DNA of 7,875 nt from Candidatus Bathyarchaeota archaeon (GTDB lineage: Archaea; Thermoproteota; Bathyarchaeia; Bathyarchaeales; UBA233): contig QMXC01000046.1 in assembly GCA_003661945.1 (NCBI GenBank), positions 1 to 7,875 of the forward strand. Direction: 5' to 3'. The notes beneath the pieces are model-generated. The model saw only the letters and a list, made by a program, of their open reading frames with translations, was not told the DNA's origin and searched no databases. The position numbers were made by a program, and so were the translations under genes. Of the stretch, positions 6,510 through 7,875 are shown in pieces; the first letter of the stretch is position 1; every line of letters begins with the position of its first letter.

Positions 6510-6563
6510 TCATAGGACAACTTACTAAAGAAGCCTATGTGAAAACGGGGAGAAGTTAAGAAC

Positions 6564-7523
6564 ATGGAGGTTCCAAGAGAAAAGCTTGTTGAAATGTATC
6601 GGAAGATGCTTCAGATACGCTTGTTTGAGGAGAAGGTTTTCGAGCTTTACGGGCAGAACATGGTTCCCGGAACCATTCACCTTTACGCTGGTCAAGAAGC
6701 TGTGGCTGTCGGCGTGTGTTCAACGCTGAGAAAAGACGATTACATAACGAGCACACATAGAGGACATGGACATTGCATAGCGAAGGGAGCAGACCTTAAA
6801 CGCGTGATGGCTGAAATCTTGGGAAAACGAACCGGATACTGCAAGGGCAAAGGAGGCTCCATGCACATAGCCGATTTCAGCGTCGGCGTTTTAGGCGCCA
6901 CGGCTGTGGTAGGCGCCGGGCTTCCCATAGCCACGGGAGCAGCGCTGTCTATAAAGCTTAGAAAAACCGACCAAGTGTCGGTCTGCTTCTTCGGCGACGG
7001 AGCTTCAAACCAAGGCACGTTTCACGAGTCGCTAAACATGGCAGCCATTTGGCAGCTCCCAGTCGTATTTGTCTGCGAAAACAACCTCTACGCCATGGGA
7101 ACCCGTCAAACACGAGTCATGCGCATCGAGAACATAGCGGACCGCGCTGCAGCCTACGGAATGCCCGGCGTAACCGTAGACGGAAACGACGTTCTAGCAG
7201 TTTACAAAGCAGCCGAAACAGCCGTAGAACGAGCAAGAAAAGGCGGAGGACCAACGCTTCTAGAATGCAAAACATACAGGCATAAGGGACACTCGCGAAT
7301 GGACCCCGCCAAGTATCGACCTAAAGAAGAGGTTGAAGAATGGCTTGCAAAAGACCCGATAAAACGTTTGAGGAGTAAGCTTTTAGAAGCGAACATTATG
7401 AGCGAGGCGGAGATGGAAGAAGTTGAACGAGAAGTCACAGCTGAAATCGAAGAAGCTGTTAAGTTCGCGTTGGAAAGCCCCTACCCGGAGCCTGAGGAAG
7501 CCTTGGAGGACGTTTACGCCTAG
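6564..7523 (+). CDS. 2-oxoacid dehydrogenase E1 component, alpha subunit (pyruvate/branched-chain/acetoin type)
   Basis: This is the thiamine-diphosphate-binding alpha subunit of an alpha2beta2 E1, which decarboxylates a 2-oxoacid (or cleaves acetoin) and passes the acyl group to lipoyl-E2; cytoplasmic. It is 319 aa, normal for the family. Visible motifs are THRGHGH (64-70), GKGGSMH (95-101), the ThDP/Mg motif starting GDGASNQG (144-151) and ending CENN (171-174), and the loop YRHKGHSRMDPAKYR (238-252), which corresponds to the phosphorylation-loop region of the family. No internal break is visible. The ATG has GGGGAG 11 bases upstream. The beta subunit follows after an 18-base gap, a standard operon order. 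Sequence alone does not tell pyruvate from branched-chain acids or acetoin; the nearby SMH and LGATAVVGAG segments look PDH/acetoin-like. Confidence 0.94.
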   Translation: MEVPREKLVEMYRKMLQIRLFEEKVFELYGQNMVPGTIHLYAGQEAVAVGVCSTLRKDDYITSTHRGHGHCIAKGADLKRVMAEILGKRTGYCKGKGGSMHIADFSVGVLGATAVVGAGLPIATGAALSIKLRKTDQVSVCFFGDGASNQGTFHESLNMAAIWQLPVVFVCENNLYAMGTRQTRVMRIENIADRAAAYGMPGVTVDGNDVLAVYKAAETAVERARKGGGPTLLECKTYRHKGHSRMDPAKYRPKEEVEEWLAKDPIKRLRSKLLEANIMSEAEMEEVEREVTAEIEEAVKFALESPYPEPEEALEDVYA

Positions 7524-7541
7524 AACGGAGGATCGGAAGCC

Positions 7542-7875
7542 TTGAGGAAAATAGCCTATAGGGAAGCCTTACGCGAAGCCTTACGCGAGGAAATGCTTCG
7601 AGACAAACGCGTTTTTCTACTAGGTGAGGATATAGGGAGATACTGGGGCGGAGCTTTCAAGGTTACGAAGGGACTTGCCGAAGAGTTCGGCGATGAACGA
7701 GTTCGAGACACACCTATTTCAGAATCCGCCATCATAGGCGTAGCCATAGGCGCCGCGATAACCGGAATGCGTCCCGTAGCTGAAATCATGTTCGGCGACC
7801 TAACTACCCTAGCTATGGACCAAATCGCAAATCAAGCTGCAAAACTGCGCTACATGTTCGGCGGACAGACAAGCG
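7542..7875 (+). CDS. 2-oxoacid dehydrogenase E1 component, beta subunit, 3' end outside the window
   Basis: This is the partner of the preceding alpha subunit; together they form the E1 thiamine-diphosphate site. The start is TTG at 7542, with a strong GGAGG (7527-7531) 10 bases upstream; no ATG lies near the family N-terminus. The 111 codons visible read as a normal beta N-terminus: REALREALREEM (7-18), FLLGEDIG (25-32), DTPISE (56-61, with E61 the Glu that activates the thiamine ring), GVAIGAA (66-72), FGDL (84-87) and MDQIANQAAK (92-101). The frame stays open to the window edge. The gene is cotranscribed, by spacing, with the alpha subunit; E2 and E3 genes would be expected further right. 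Confidence 0.94.
   Translation, partial: MRKIAYREALREALREEMLRDKRVFLLGEDIGRYWGGAFKVTKGLAEEFGDERVRDTPISESAIIGVAIGAAITGMRPVAEIMFGDLTTLAMDQIANQAAKLRYMFGGQTS
7563..7586 (+). repeat. Perfect 12-base tandem duplication inside the E1 beta N-terminus
   Basis: GAAGCCTTACGC occurs twice in a row and encodes EALR-EALR. Family members typically show a similar REAL..ALREEM helix, so the protein repeat is normal, but the exact nucleotide identity of both copies suggests recent duplication or conversion, or chance codon agreement. Confidence 0.8.

Noticed and set aside
7049..7285. Arg/Ser-rich frame inside E1 alpha
   Set aside because: Composition is typical of an out-of-frame reading of GC-biased codons; the E1 alpha frame is certain here.
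1..7875. tRNA, rRNA, CRISPR, insertion sequence or integrase signals
   Set aside because: The gaps between genes are all under about 150 bases and show no cloverleaf, spaced repeats, terminal inverted repeats or transposase motifs that I could recognise.

Overview
The window looks archaeal. It carries a YGR210/YchF-type Obg-family GTPase in its archaeal form, a short cis-prenyltransferase, a short 3-phosphoglycerate dehydrogenase, surface proteins built as signal peptide + ectodomain + C-terminal membrane anchor, AT-rich TATA/BRE-like motifs 25-80 bases ahead of genes, GGTGA/GGAGG ribosome sites and several GTG/TTG starts. The gene mix would fit a Thermoproteota/Bathyarchaeia-like genome, but that placement is an impression, not a proof. 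There are seven essentially complete or nearly complete genes, plus one cut off at the right edge. I see no RNA genes, mobile elements or CRISPR, and no gap longer than about 150 bases without a gene.

Layout. 1-1536 (+): the 3' part of a methylthio-purine nucleoside phosphorylase (its start lies left of the window), joined by a TAATG overlap to uppS, a cis-prenyltransferase. 1541-2743 (-): the Obg-family GTPase with TGS domain, convergent with uppS. 2871-4055 (+): a membrane-anchored GH99-like glycosidase read from a TTG start, divergent from the GTPase. 4144-5067 (+): a short SerA-like 2-hydroxyacid dehydrogenase with an unusual cofactor loop. 5074-6414 (-): a secreted, membrane-anchored transglutaminase-like protein, convergent with the dehydrogenase. 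6564-7523 (+) and 7542 onward (+): E1 alpha and the beginning of E1 beta of a 2-oxoacid (pyruvate/branched-chain/acetoin-type) dehydrogenase.

Functionally this is mostly core metabolism and translation: methylthioadenosine salvage, polyprenyl lipid carrier synthesis (needed for protein glycosylation), a ribosome-linked GTPase, serine or hydroxyacid metabolism and oxidative 2-oxoacid decarboxylation. Two extracytoplasmic proteins, a GH99-like enzyme and a transglutaminase-like enzyme, are interspersed. I did not find a clearly new multi-gene system.

The points most worth checking are: a strong ribosome site and ATG ahead of the transglutaminase gene whose frame is closed by an in-frame TAG after four codons; residues that make the phosphorylase look like a methylthioinosine rather than methylthioadenosine enzyme; a Lys-Arg pair where the dehydrogenase should carry the NAD-binding Asp; and the archaeal GH99-like protein.
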